Positions 17,667-26,239 of a stretch of DNA of 64,000 nucleotides are shown in pieces. Origin of the DNA: Arthrobacter terrae (GTDB lineage: Bacteria > Actinomycetota > Actinomycetes > Actinomycetales > Micrococcaceae). A model generated the notes under the pieces. That model made no database searches. It saw only the letters and a program-made list of their open reading frames with translations, and was not told where the DNA came from. The position numbers were made by a program, and so were the translations under genes. The DNA lies in assembly GCF_015708085.1 (NCBI RefSeq), contig NZ_JADNYM010000010.1:62001-126000 (forward strand), written 5' to 3'. Numbering within the stretch: position 1 is the stretch's first letter; each line of letters opens with the position of its first letter.

Positions 17667-18091
17667 GATGCGGACCCTTTCCGCGTTGATCCCGTAAGCG
17701 TTGATCCCCTAAGACTGCCGATGCCAAGTGAGGAATCGGCCTCAGCGGCCGGAGAGCCGGCAGTCGGCGAGGTCCCGGAGTCCACAGCAGCTTCCGATGC
17801 CTCACCGTTTTCAACGATGTCGCCACCTTGGAACAGGATGCCCCGGGCAGTCTCCCGCCACTCGGGCTTGGCCCTGAACAAGTACTCCAGTTCCATACTG
17901 AAATGCTTGAATTCTTCGCCAAGCGAATTGTTCATTATGGCCCGGGATGCCGGGTCCGGCTCCACGGATATCCGTTGCTCATACCAGCCTATGGCCTCTG
18001 CTTCTTCGGTGAGATTGGCACACATCCGGGCAAAGGTCCGGGTCTGGGCGGACAGTTCTTCAGGTGGTTCATGATACTGGTCAAAGCCCAA
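17663..18091 (-). CDS. Encapsulated ferritin-like protein (EncFtn), encapsulin cargo
   Basis: 142 aa from a TTG at 18091 with GATGAGGAG six bases upstream; an ATG at 18268 in the same frame would add 59 unconserved residues. The core YHEPPEELSAQ, EEAEAIGWYEQR and EEFKHFSMELEYL carries the Glu/His ferroxidase residues of the two-helix EncFtn family, which forms an annular decamer and oxidises ferrous iron. A Ser/Ala-rich linker leads to the targeting peptide SLGIGSLRG. Unusually, 13 residues follow it, created by a 15-bp duplication (LRGST then LTGST). It is coupled to the shell gene by a 4-base overlap. Confidence 0.92.
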   Translation of the reverse strand: MGFDQYHEPPEELSAQTRTFARMCANLTEEAEAIGWYEQRISVEPDPASRAIMNNSLGEEFKHFSMELEYLFRAKPEWRETARGILFQGGDIVENGEASEAAVDSGTSPTAGSPAAEADSSLGIGSLRGSTLTGSTRKGSAS

Positions 18092-18302
18092 GGGAAGCTC
18101 CTCATCTACAGTGGAATGTTTGACGAACTGTGCTTTCCTTGCCAGCGTATACACGACGGCTGTGAAATGGCCAGCAGCTGCCGGCAGGCACCGAAAAGCG
18201 CCAACGGCGCCGCTGCGATGAGCGGCCAGGGACCGCCATGCGGACGGCGGCAGGGGTTCGCTGCTCATGATCCAACACCGGATACCCGGCCGGAGTGCGA
18301 AA

Positions 18303-18386
18303 CGAACGGCACGGCCCCCCAGGAGTTTGTTCCTGCGGGGCCGCGCCGTTCGGGTTGGCAGGCGGGCAGCTGTCCTGCCCGCCTGC
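18303..18386. terminator. Two GC-rich stem-loops between EncFtn and the MFS gene
   Basis: Stem-loop 1 (18303-18352) pairs CGAACGGC with GCCGTTCG and the inner CAGGA with TCCTG. Stem-loop 2 (18358-18386) pairs GCAGGCGGGCAG with CTGCCCGCCTGC. Both lie just after the minus-strand MFS stop. Neither has a long T-run. Confidence 0.65.
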
Positions 18387-18414
18387 GTTTCAGCACCCGT
18401 TCTTTGCTGCCCGG

Positions 18415-20520
18415 TCAGCGGCCGCTCTGAACCTTGTCCGGGCCCCTAAGAGCAACCTGCTGCTCTGCCAGGTACTGGGCTGCAGCTTTTTGCAGCTCCC
18501 GCTCCTGGGCCAGCCGCTCCGCAAGCTCGGCCAGCCTCTGCGCGGTGGCGTGCTGCATGGCGGCGGTGCTGCGCTGCTGCGCAGCGTGTTCGCCAACCGT
18601 GGTGAGGGCTGAGCTGAGCTGCAGCTGCTGCTCAGCGAGGAGCCTTTGAGTCAGCTGGATCTGTGCTGCCAAGTCCAGCTGAGCCTGCGCTTCCGCCAGC
18701 TGAGTAACCGCCGACGGCGAAGCCACCGCATGTTTTTGCAGTTGAGCTGCGTCGTTGTATGCGGGGAGCGACGGATGCCGCATCGCCGGGCCTGCATTTT
18801 GGCTAAGTACGTCGGCAAATTCACGGTCAAGGTCCGTTTCTGCGCCGGTTTGCCGCTCGGGCAGCGGTGCGGTGCCGTTGCTGAGAGTGCGCGTATCTGC
18901 AATAGTCGCGGCAGCGGCGGCCCCGGACTTCTCGGTGGGGCCGCCGACGGGGACAATGTCCACCGTGCGGCGCAGCGGAACCTCTTTGATCAAAAGCACC
19001 GCAATCAGGGCTATCACCGACATAGCAGCCGCGATGGCAAAGATCATAGCCGTCCCATCGCCGTAGGCTGCACGCACAATCTGCGCTATTGGTGCCGGCA
19101 GGTCTTTCACATCCAATGAGACACCCGTGCCCCCGGCGCCGCCCTGCACGCCGATGTTTTTTAGCCCGTTCTTCACCAGATCGGTAACCCGTGCCCCCAG
19201 GACTGCGCCGAGTACGGATACGCCGGCGGCGCCTCCGACGGTGCGGAAGAAGGCAACGGAACCGCTTGCCGCCCCGATGTCCTTCACGGCTACGGTATTC
19301 TGCACGGCCAGAACCAGATTCTGCATCATCATGCCCAGCCCCAGTCCGAAGATGAAGGTGTAGGTGCCAACCAGAAACAGGTCGGTGGAATGGTCAATGG
19401 TTCCGGCAAAGCCCAGGCCCACAATCAGCAACGTAGCGCCACCGACGAGATACGCCTTCCACTTACCGAACCTGCTGACCAGCTGACCTGCACCAACCGA
19501 ACCGATCAGGTTCCCGGCGATCATCGGCATGGTCAATAGACCTGCCTCGGTGGGTGTAGCCCCACGGGATACCTGGTAATACTGTCCGAGATAACTGGAC
19601 GAAGCGAACATGGCGACGCCGACGGCGACGGAGGCAATAATTGCCAGGGCCGGTGTGCGCTGCGCGATGATCTTCAGCGGGATAATCGGTTGGGTTGCCT
19701 TGGATTCCACCAGGACCAGCAGGGCAAGCATAACGACGCTGCCACCAACCATCAGCGCACTCTGCCAGGAGACCCAGTCGTAGTAATCAGCCTGTCCGGC
19801 AAAGGACACCCAGATCAGCAGCAGACTGACGCCCGCAGTAAGCAGGATGGATCCGGCATAGTCAATCTTGACCTTGCGCTTGATGTGGACAAGCTTCAAA
19901 GTCTTCTGCAGCAGGATCAAAGCAATGATGGCCAGCGGGACGCAAACGTAGAAAGTCCAGCGCCAGCCGAGTGGGCTGTCAACGATGAAACCACCCAGCA
20001 GCGGGCCCCCTGCCGTGGCAACCGCCATGACGGCGCCCATGTATCCGGAGTACCGGCCACGCTCACGCGGCGGGATGATGGTGCCGATGATGGACTGCGC
20101 AAGGGCGGTCAGTCCACCCATGGCAACGCCTTGGATTACGCGGGCGGTCAGCAGGACCGGAATGGTTTCGGAAAGACCCGCCAGCACCGAGCCGGCAACA
20201 AAGATGACGATGGAAAGCTGGACCAGCAGCTTCTTATCAAAGAGGTCCGACAGCTTGCCCCAAATAGGCGTCGTCGCGGCATTGGCCAACAGCGATGCGG
20301 TAATAACCCAGGCAAAATCGGTCTGCGAGCCGTGGAGTTCGGACATGATGGTCGGAAGCGCGTTGGCAACAATAGTACTGCTCAGGATGGCTGTAAACAG
20401 TGCTGCCAGCAGCCCGGTCAGCGCCTCGAGAATCTGCCGATGATTCATCGGCGTGCTTTCCTGCTCCGCGTTCGGCTTTGGTAGCGGTACCGCCGGTGCG
20501 GTCGTGGCATGACTTGCCAT
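18415..20520 (-). CDS. DHA2-family MFS drug exporter with C-terminal coiled-coil extension
   Basis: 701 aa, against about 500-530 for typical EmrB/QacA proteins. Residues about 25-530 contain 14 hydrophobic segments, with ARVIQGVAMGG (motif C region) and GRYSGYMGAV near TM5 marking a proton-driven multidrug exporter. The last 170 residues are cytoplasmic: a Pro/Thr linker and then a Gln/Ala/Glu-rich helical stretch (about 590-690) that looks like a coiled coil. Its start overlaps the stop of the MarR gene by one base (TAATG), so the repressor and pump are one operon. The substrate is unknown. Confidence 0.9.
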   Translation of the reverse strand: MASHATTAPAVPLPKPNAEQESTPMNHRQILEALTGLLAALFTAILSSTIVANALPTIMSELHGSQTDFAWVITASLLANAATTPIWGKLSDLFDKKLLVQLSIVIFVAGSVLAGLSETIPVLLTARVIQGVAMGGLTALAQSIIGTIIPPRERGRYSGYMGAVMAVATAGGPLLGGFIVDSPLGWRWTFYVCVPLAIIALILLQKTLKLVHIKRKVKIDYAGSILLTAGVSLLLIWVSFAGQADYYDWVSWQSALMVGGSVVMLALLVLVESKATQPIIPLKIIAQRTPALAIIASVAVGVAMFASSSYLGQYYQVSRGATPTEAGLLTMPMIAGNLIGSVGAGQLVSRFGKWKAYLVGGATLLIVGLGFAGTIDHSTDLFLVGTYTFIFGLGLGMMMQNLVLAVQNTVAVKDIGAASGSVAFFRTVGGAAGVSVLGAVLGARVTDLVKNGLKNIGVQGGAGGTGVSLDVKDLPAPIAQIVRAAYGDGTAMIFAIAAAMSVIALIAVLLIKEVPLRRTVDIVPVGGPTEKSGAAAAATIADTRTLSNGTAPLPERQTGAETDLDREFADVLSQNAGPAMRHPSLPAYNDAAQLQKHAVASPSAVTQLAEAQAQLDLAAQIQLTQRLLAEQQLQLSSALTTVGEHAAQQRSTAAMQHATAQRLAELAERLAQERELQKAAAQYLAEQQVALRGPDKVQSGR

Positions 20521-21032
20521 TAATTTACTCCTGCAAGCGTTTGGGACTGGTTGTCCTGAATGGGTCCGTATTTTTGCGTCCGCGGTTGGGGCATGACGGC
20601 GTCACGAAGCGTCTGCGTGAGATGCTGCACGGTGTGCGCGGTGTTGGCGGCTTCCTCTTCGCTCCAGCCCGCAAGCATTTGCTGCACAGTGCCGGCACGA
20701 CGGCGTTGAATCTGCGCCAGATATTTCCGCCCCGGCTCGGAGGCCGAGAGTAAGTGTGCCCTTCCATCCGCGGGATCGGGCTTACGGAAAATAAAGTTGT
20801 GTTCTTCCAGCTCTGCGACCTGCCGGCTCAACGCCGAGGCGCCGACACCGAGCCGGGCTGCGACATCCGAGGCCCGCAACGGCTCTCCCCCGGCAACAAT
20901 GCGTAAGACTCCTTCAAGTGCGACGCCCAGATCTGCCGCCTGGACAGACGCCGTGGTGGTGCAGCGCAACGTCCGCTGTAAATCGAAAATACAGTACACC
21001 AACTCGGCGGCGGTGTGTTGAGCGACAGCCAT
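20520..21032 (-). CDS. MarR-family transcriptional regulator
   Basis: 170 aa. A winged helix-turn-helix with LRASDVAARLGVGASALSRQ as the HTH and DPADGRAHLLSAS as the wing. MarR dimers bind short palindromes and are released by phenolic or drug ligands. It is the first gene of an operon with the exporter at 18415, and inverted repeats lie over its own promoter (21049-21095), so autorepression of the pump operon is the simple reading. The C-terminal 20 residues after VMPQPR are extra and probably flexible. Confidence 0.92.
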   Translation of the reverse strand: MAVAQHTAAELVYCIFDLQRTLRCTTTASVQAADLGVALEGVLRIVAGGEPLRASDVAARLGVGASALSRQVAELEEHNFIFRKPDPADGRAHLLSASEPGRKYLAQIQRRRAGTVQQMLAGWSEEEAANTAHTVQHLTQTLRDAVMPQPRTQKYGPIQDNQSQTLAGVN

Positions 21033-21048
21033 GTTGTCCTCCGATGAT

Positions 21049-21095
21049 TAGTTGCCTGCAACAACTATAACCAAGCCAGTTGGTTAGGGCAACTA
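21049..21095 (-). promoter_or_regulatory. Promoter and MarR operator of the exporter operon
   Basis: On the minus strand TTGCCC (21092-21087), a 17-bp spacer and TATAGT (21069-21064) form a promoter. The inverted repeat AACCAA (21069-21074) / TTGGTT (21080-21085) fills the spacer, and a second pair TAGTTG (21049-21054) / CAACTA (21062-21067), with a further CAACTA at 21090, flanks it. The position suits repression by the adjacent MarR. Confidence 0.7.
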
Positions 21096-21223
21096 AGTAC
21101 AGCGTGTTTTTCGTCGCAACGGTGATTCCCGGCGACTCCGGTGATTTTGATGGACCCAGCAGACCCGCTACCCGGCAGACCCGTTTACCCGGGCTGCCGT
21201 CCCCGCCCCTCGTTTTCCTGCGG

Positions 21224-21565
21224 TCAGTACTCCGCCGGGGGCGTCTGCTCCGCCTGCTGCACTGGTGGGTGCTGTGGCGCCTGGGCCGTCTGGGGCGTCT
21301 GGGTCGTCTGTGATGCATGGACTGGCTGGGGTGTCTGGGGTGTCTGGGGTGTCTGGGGCGTCCAAGTTAGTGTGATATCCACCATTTCGCCCGCCTCGGC
21401 TATATGCAGCAGCAGGTCTTGGCCGAAAAACTGCTCATGAATATTTTCCGCCCCCTCAGCACTAACCTGGGCAGCAAGACTCTTCATTGACTGCGCCATT
21501 GCCCTGCCCCAATCCTGCGCCTGCCGACTCGAGGCCTGCGTCGTGGCCGTGTAAGTCTTAGACAT
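21224..21565 (-). CDS. Small hypothetical protein with Thr-Pro-Gln repeats
   Basis: 113 aa. It has a good ribosome site (GGAAAGGACGG) before the ATG at 21565. Residues 1-68 read like a folded, partly helical domain (MSKTYTATTQASSRQAQDWG, later FFGQDLLLHI). The remaining 45 residues are TPQ-type repeats encoded by 9-bp tandem units (about 21325-21362) and are surely disordered. I do not recognise the family. It is tandem with the USP gene upstream on the same strand, 180 bp away. Confidence 0.6.
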   Translation of the reverse strand: MSKTYTATTQASSRQAQDWGRAMAQSMKSLAAQVSAEGAENIHEQFFGQDLLLHIAEAGEMVDITLTWTPQTPQTPQTPQPVHASQTTQTPQTAQAPQHPPVQQAEQTPPAEY

Positions 21566-21745
21566 ACCTGCACCGTCCTTTCCGGATCCAACTCCGATAG
21601 CGATAATGACGCAAGCGCATCAGTGCCGTTCCGGGGCCGGGGTGGCTGCGGTTCTGCACCGCTTTCCTCTCCATCCTGACGCACTTAGCCCGTCGGCGGT
21701 AGTGCCGGGCGTTCTTCATGGAAGTTACGTGCCGGTCTCCCGTGG

Positions 21746-22606
21746 TCACTCCACCGATTGCTCGGTCATTCTGACAACAACCGTTGGGCATTGGATCTGC
21801 TGCAGCACTTCATACCCAACCGTGCCGATCTGCACTCTTTTGACGGCGTCCCGACCCCTGCTGCCGACCACCAGCAACCGTGAATTCCGGGCTGCGTGGA
21901 CCAGCTCAGCGGAGGTGCTGCGGGGCACCTGCACGTTCGGGGCCGGACTTTGCAGACGCACGACCAGGTCCGGGTGGTCCTGCCGGATCGTAGTTGCAGT
22001 ATCGGTGAGCAGGTCTTGTCCTTGCCGGCCAGTTGTTGCGCCGGCGTATACGGCGAGCAGGTCCTGCCCTAGCCGGGCCGCCTCGGCTGCGGCGAAGGTG
22101 ATGGCCGCGGCGGATTCGATTGACCCATCAACACCGACGACAACGCCGGAGCGTCCGCGCAGGGAGACGACCGGAATCACGGCGACCGGAGAGCGGCTCA
22201 GCGTAGCTATCTGCAGGCTGACCACGCCCGCGTCCTCACCGTGAGTGGACCCGGCGCGGTCGGTGCCGATGACAACCAGATCCGCACCCGGTGAAAGGGC
22301 ACTGAGGACGTCAGCCGCCTCGCCCCGGTGCAGCGCCGTGTTTACCGTTACGGAGGGCGCCAGGTTTTTGGCCCGCGCGGCTTCGCTCCTTAGCAGCCCA
22401 CGGGATGCCTCCATCATCTCCGCAGCCTGAGCGCGGTCGCGGGTCGCCCAGTCTTCCGGAACACAATGGACCAAAGTAACCTCATGCCCGAGGGCCTGGG
22501 CGCGGCGCAGCGCCCAAAGAGCCGCAGCGCCACTGGCGGCGGAGCCATCTACGCCGACCAGCAGTAACCCTGCCCCGGGGTGCTGTGCCCCCAACACCTG
22601 CCCCAC
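21746..22606 (-). CDS. Universal stress protein, two tandem Usp domains
   Basis: 286 aa with two UspA domains. Domain 1 starts at LLLVGVDGS and contains DLVVIGTDRAGS; domain 2 starts at GVVVGVDGSIES and ends with LLVVGSRGRD and PTVVVR. The G-2x-G-9x-G(S/T) nucleotide loop is best kept in domain 2 (GSRGRD). Double Usp proteins of actinobacteria bind ATP and respond to hypoxia or stationary phase. The GTG start abuts the kynU stop codon, so it is the second gene of a kynU operon. Confidence 0.9.
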   Translation of the reverse strand: MGQVLGAQHPGAGLLLVGVDGSAASGAAALWALRRAQALGHEVTLVHCVPEDWATRDRAQAAEMMEASRGLLRSEAARAKNLAPSVTVNTALHRGEAADVLSALSPGADLVVIGTDRAGSTHGEDAGVVSLQIATLSRSPVAVIPVVSLRGRSGVVVGVDGSIESAAAITFAAAEAARLGQDLLAVYAGATTGRQGQDLLTDTATTIRQDHPDLVVRLQSPAPNVQVPRSTSAELVHAARNSRLLVVGSRGRDAVKRVQIGTVGYEVLQQIQCPTVVVRMTEQSVE

Positions 22607-23875
22607 CTATCCAGCCAGTTCTTCGCGGATGGCATCCACACCACGCCAGAGTTCGGCAAAGCTGGTGGACAAAGGAGATAGACCGAGCCGGATGCCGCTC
22701 GGGTTCCGGAAATCGGGGATGACGCCCTTTTCCCACAGCGCAGGCATGATGGTTTGAAACGTTGGGTGTTCGACCGTGATGTGGCTTCCGCGTCGTTGTG
22801 CGTCGCGCGGGCTTGCCAGCGAGGCACCCAGCGGTGCCAGGACGTCGTCGAACAAACGCAGTGCAAAAGTGGTCAGGGAGATGGATTTTGCCCGAATGGA
22901 TGCAATGCCGACCTTGTCGATCAGGGCGATCATGTCCTGCATGGCCAGCATCCCCACCACCGGCGGGGTGCCGCTGGTGAAGGCGCGGATGCCGGCGGCC
23001 GCCTCATAACGCTCCCCCATACCGAACGGATCCGCACTGCCCAACCACCCCTGTATGGGTTGACGCAGCACGGCTTGATGGTCCTGGCGTACATAGCCGA
23101 ACGCAGGTGCACCCGGACCGCCATTGAGGTATTTGTAGCTGCAGCCAACGGCCAGGTCCACGCCCCACATATCGAGTTCGGTGGGAACAACACCCACCGA
23201 ATGGCAGAGGTCCCAAAGAATCAGTGCTCCCGCTTCGTGCGCCTGGGCGGTGAGCAGGTGCATGTCCGCCAGATAGCCGGACCGGTAGGCCACGTGGCTG
23301 AGCACCACCAAAGCAGTCTGCTCGCTGAGCACCGCGCCGAGGTCCTGCGCCCTCACGCCGCCATCATGGGCCGGACGGATCCACCGCAACGTCATCCCAC
23401 ACTCGCTGGCAATACCTTCCAGGACGAAGCGGTCCGTGGGGAAGTTGTCCGTATCCAGGACCACTTCCCTGCGTCCTGGGCGTGCGGCAACAGCGGCCCG
23501 GCACAGCTTGTAGAGCAGAACCGTGGTGGAGTCCCCTATTGTCACCTGACCCGGTCCGGCACCAAGTGCCGCCCGTCCCAGTTCGTCACCGATTTTACCT
23601 GGCAGCGCGAGCCAGCCCTCGTCCCAGCCCCGAATCAGCCGGCCGGCCCATTGGTTCTGCAAAAAACTTCCGATTCTTGCGGCGCTGGCCTTCAGCGGCC
23701 GGCCAAGCGAATTCCCGTCCAAATACGAAACGATGGCGGCGTCATCGCTGCCGAGGAAACCTGCGCGATACCCACGGAGATCATCGCGCAGATCAAATTC
23801 TTGGGCGGCGTCGAAGGTTGGCCGCGCGGCTTCGAAGGTCGGCGCGGGGGCCGCGCCGTTGGTACTCTCAGTCAT
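22607..23875 (-). CDS. kynU: Kynureninase
   Basis: 422 aa from ATG 23875. It is a fold-type I PLP enzyme: the cofactor lysine is in GCSYKYLNGGPG, with the preceding Asp in ILWDLCHSVG. YLDGNSLGRP near the N-terminus and IRAFTSGTPP are diagnostic of kynureninase. It cleaves kynurenine or 3-hydroxykynurenine to anthranilate or 3-hydroxyanthranilate plus alanine in tryptophan breakdown. No tryptophan dioxygenase or formamidase gene is nearby. TATGCT lies 7 bases before the ATG, suggesting a leaderless mRNA; an upstream in-frame ATG is at 23887. Confidence 0.93.
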   Translation of the reverse strand: MTESTNGAAPAPTFEAARPTFDAAQEFDLRDDLRGYRAGFLGSDDAAIVSYLDGNSLGRPLKASAARIGSFLQNQWAGRLIRGWDEGWLALPGKIGDELGRAALGAGPGQVTIGDSTTVLLYKLCRAAVAARPGRREVVLDTDNFPTDRFVLEGIASECGMTLRWIRPAHDGGVRAQDLGAVLSEQTALVVLSHVAYRSGYLADMHLLTAQAHEAGALILWDLCHSVGVVPTELDMWGVDLAVGCSYKYLNGGPGAPAFGYVRQDHQAVLRQPIQGWLGSADPFGMGERYEAAAGIRAFTSGTPPVVGMLAMQDMIALIDKVGIASIRAKSISLTTFALRLFDDVLAPLGASLASPRDAQRRGSHITVEHPTFQTIMPALWEKGVIPDFRNPSGIRLGLSPLSTSFAELWRGVDAIREELAG

Positions 23876-23896
23876 GTGCTCCAGCATACTGGCCGC

Positions 23897-24835
23897 TCAG
23901 AGCGCTGCCACGCTCCCGCAGAAGTGCCTGCGGCCCGAGTGCGCATTCCAGCCCACGTACTCCGAACGCTGCCAGACGCCGTCGTCGTTGCGTGTGTCCG
24001 CTATATGTACCGCCACCGATGCGGGCAGGAAGACCGGCGCCTCGAAGGTGATCTCCCAAGAAAAAGCGTCCGGTTCAGGCGAGCCAACATCGGACAAAAC
24101 CCGCCCGGCAAGGTACATGCCGTGCGCCAAGGACCGTCGCATGCCCAGTACCTTCGCGGACACGACGCTGAGATGGATTGGATTGAAGTCGCCGGAGACA
24201 GCAGCATAAGCCCTGCCGGCGTCCACCCCGAGCCGCCACAGAGCCGTTGGATCCGGCGGGTTGAACGGCCTGTGCGCAGCATCCGACCCCGACCCGGAAG
24301 CGGCAGGCTTGTCCACGCCGGGCAGGAAGACACCCTTCGCCAAATACGTTGAGACGCCCCGCCAAAGCAGCTCCGTCGAACCTTCCGCACGCACCTCAAC
24401 GACGAGTTCAACCTGCGTGCCGGTACGGTGACCGCTGAGCTTGCGCGCCCAAGACCTAATCGCCACCGGCTGCGTGTACAGGATGGGTGCAAAATGCCGC
24501 ACGCGGTTTTGCAAGTGGATCATCCCCAGCAACGGCAACGGAAAATCCTCGCTGACCATTACGCTCATGGCCACGGGAAAGGCCATCGCATGAATGAAGC
24601 CGGACGGCATGACGTCGCGCGCAGGCTTGCCGAGCAAATGCTGGTACTCCGTCATTTTCGCGAGATCTGCAACCACGCCGCGTACTTCATTGCAGCATGG
24701 GGGAAGCGTGGTGTGGGAAGTGCCGCCCAGAACCCGTGATTTTGCCGCGGTAGCCGCCGCGTTCATATACAGTTTTGCCAGCGAGGGCATCCCTGTCAGG
24801 ATATGCACCGGGTCACCCGCTGCCGGGCCGCTCAT
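23897..24835 (-). CDS. MaoC-type enoyl-CoA/3-hydroxyacyl dehydratase (HtdX-like)
   Basis: 312 aa with a double hot-dog layout. The catalytic hydratase 2 motif is in the second half: YAAVSGDFNPIHLS (Asp and His dyad) followed by AHGMYLAGR. It hydrates trans-2-enoyl-CoA or dehydrates the R-3-hydroxy form. The ATG at 24835 overlaps the stop of the FabG gene (ATGA); an upstream in-frame start at 24859 is less likely. It is the third gene of the thiolase-FabG-MaoC operon, the same trio as fadA2-fabG4-htdX of mycobacteria, and would supply the hydration step of the cycle. Confidence 0.9.
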   Translation of the reverse strand: MSGPAAGDPVHILTGMPSLAKLYMNAAATAAKSRVLGGTSHTTLPPCCNEVRGVVADLAKMTEYQHLLGKPARDVMPSGFIHAMAFPVAMSVMVSEDFPLPLLGMIHLQNRVRHFAPILYTQPVAIRSWARKLSGHRTGTQVELVVEVRAEGSTELLWRGVSTYLAKGVFLPGVDKPAASGSGSDAAHRPFNPPDPTALWRLGVDAGRAYAAVSGDFNPIHLSVVSAKVLGMRRSLAHGMYLAGRVLSDVGSPEPDAFSWEITFEAPVFLPASVAVHIADTRNDDGVWQRSEYVGWNAHSGRRHFCGSVAAL

Positions 24836-26235
24836 TGCCCCACCAGGCTCTGACCGCAAACTCTGAGCACACTGCCGTTAATTCCGCCCGATGAGCCCGC
24901 GGCCAGGAAGGCTATGGTTTCTGCCACGTCTTCGGGCCGGCCGCCCTGCTGCAGGCTGTTAAGCCGTCGTGCCACTTCCCGGGTGGCAAATGGGATTTTG
25001 CCAGTCATATCGGTTTCAATGAAGCCGGGCGCAACAGCATTAATGGAGCCACCGAAGGGTTCCATTAAACGCGCCGTTGCCGACACCATGCCAATGACCC
25101 CCGCCTTGGACGCGGCATAGTTGGTCTGCCCGCGGTTGCCGGCAATGCCGCTGGTGGAAGCGACGGAGATGATCCGGGGATGATCATGGAACAACTCCGA
25201 AGCCAGGAATTTCCGGTTCATGCTCAGCTGGGCAATTATGTTTACGGCGAGCACGGAATCCCATCGCGCCGCATCCATATTGGCGAGGAGCTTGTCCCGT
25301 GTGATGCCCGCGTTGTGCACCACAATATCCAGCCGCCCATACCTCTGCTTTGCATGAGCCAGGATGCGCTCTCCGGCATCTTCGGCAGTGATGTCCAGCT
25401 GTAAGGCCGTGCCACGAATGTCATTGGCGACGGCAGCCAGCGGCTCGCCGGCTGCCGGAACGTCCACGACCACGACGTCCGCGCCGTCGCGGTGCAATAC
25501 CCGGGCGATGGCTTCACCTATCCCGCGGGCAGCGCCGGTGACGACGGCGACCCTGCCTGCCAGCGGCAGGTCCCAGTCCTGCGGCAGTTCACCGCTACCG
25601 GTGGCAACGGTCAGGAACTGACCGTCCACGAAGGCCGAACGGCCGGAAAGGAAGAACCGCAAAGCTCCCAGGGCGCTGACGGATGTGGTGTCCGCGCCGT
25701 CGCCGAGAATTATCCCGTTCGCTGTCGCCCCGTGCCGCAGTTCCTTGGCAATGGAACGCAGGATGCCGCCCACGGCATTCCGGCCGGCAGCGCCGGCGGG
25801 GTCCAGGTCCGCGGACGCCGGTCGTGAAATGGTCACAACGCGGCCGTTCGCGGACAGGTCCCGCAACGATGCTCCGACCGAGCGGACCGGCCCGGAAAGC
25901 CCGCTCGGGTCAGCGAGCTCGTCAAGCACCACAATGATGGCGCCGAGCTTGGTCTTTGGTGCCGCATGGCGCCGAACATCCAGGTCCCAGTCCAGCAATC
26001 GGGCGGCCAGCGCGTCGGCACCGGCCGAACTACCCTCGACCAGGACTGGTCCCGTGATCAGCGCTGCACCGGGCTCGTAACGACGGAGAACGGCCGGCTG
26101 CGGCAGTCCAAGCCGGGAGGCCAGCTCCCTGCCGAGCCCGGCACTGACAAACCTTGTGTACTTGTCGCTTTGCCGATTGGGCCTTCCGGGCTCGGCGGAA
26201 CGCGTACCGGCTGGGGACCGCATGTTCTTCACCAT
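24832..26235 (-). CDS. High-molecular-weight FabG-type 3-oxoacyl-CoA/ACP reductase (FabG4-like)
   Basis: 467 aa from ATG 26235, about twice a normal FabG. An N-terminal flavodoxin-like Rossmann domain without a catalytic set (about 1-210) precedes a complete SDR: VVTGAARGIG for NAD(P), NNAG-like VVHNAGIT, and the YAASK active site. Mycobacterial FabG4 of this layout uses NADH and acts on long acyl-CoAs, so here it likely serves as 3-hydroxyacyl-CoA dehydrogenase in beta-oxidation. It starts 4 bp after the thiolase stop and overlaps maoC by 4 bp. Confidence 0.92.
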   Translation of the reverse strand: MVKNMRSPAGTRSAEPGRPNRQSDKYTRFVSAGLGRELASRLGLPQPAVLRRYEPGAALITGPVLVEGSSAGADALAARLLDWDLDVRRHAAPKTKLGAIIVVLDELADPSGLSGPVRSVGASLRDLSANGRVVTISRPASADLDPAGAAGRNAVGGILRSIAKELRHGATANGIILGDGADTTSVSALGALRFFLSGRSAFVDGQFLTVATGSGELPQDWDLPLAGRVAVVTGAARGIGEAIARVLHRDGADVVVVDVPAAGEPLAAVANDIRGTALQLDITAEDAGERILAHAKQRYGRLDIVVHNAGITRDKLLANMDAARWDSVLAVNIIAQLSMNRKFLASELFHDHPRIISVASTSGIAGNRGQTNYAASKAGVIGMVSATARLMEPFGGSINAVAPGFIETDMTGKIPFATREVARRLNSLQQGGRPEDVAETIAFLAAGSSGGINGSVLRVCGQSLVGQ

Positions 26236-26239
26236 TGCC

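Noticed and set aside
22754-24352. Plus-strand open frame of 532 codons
   Set aside because: It crosses kynU and maoC on the opposite strand, both of which have clear active-site motifs.
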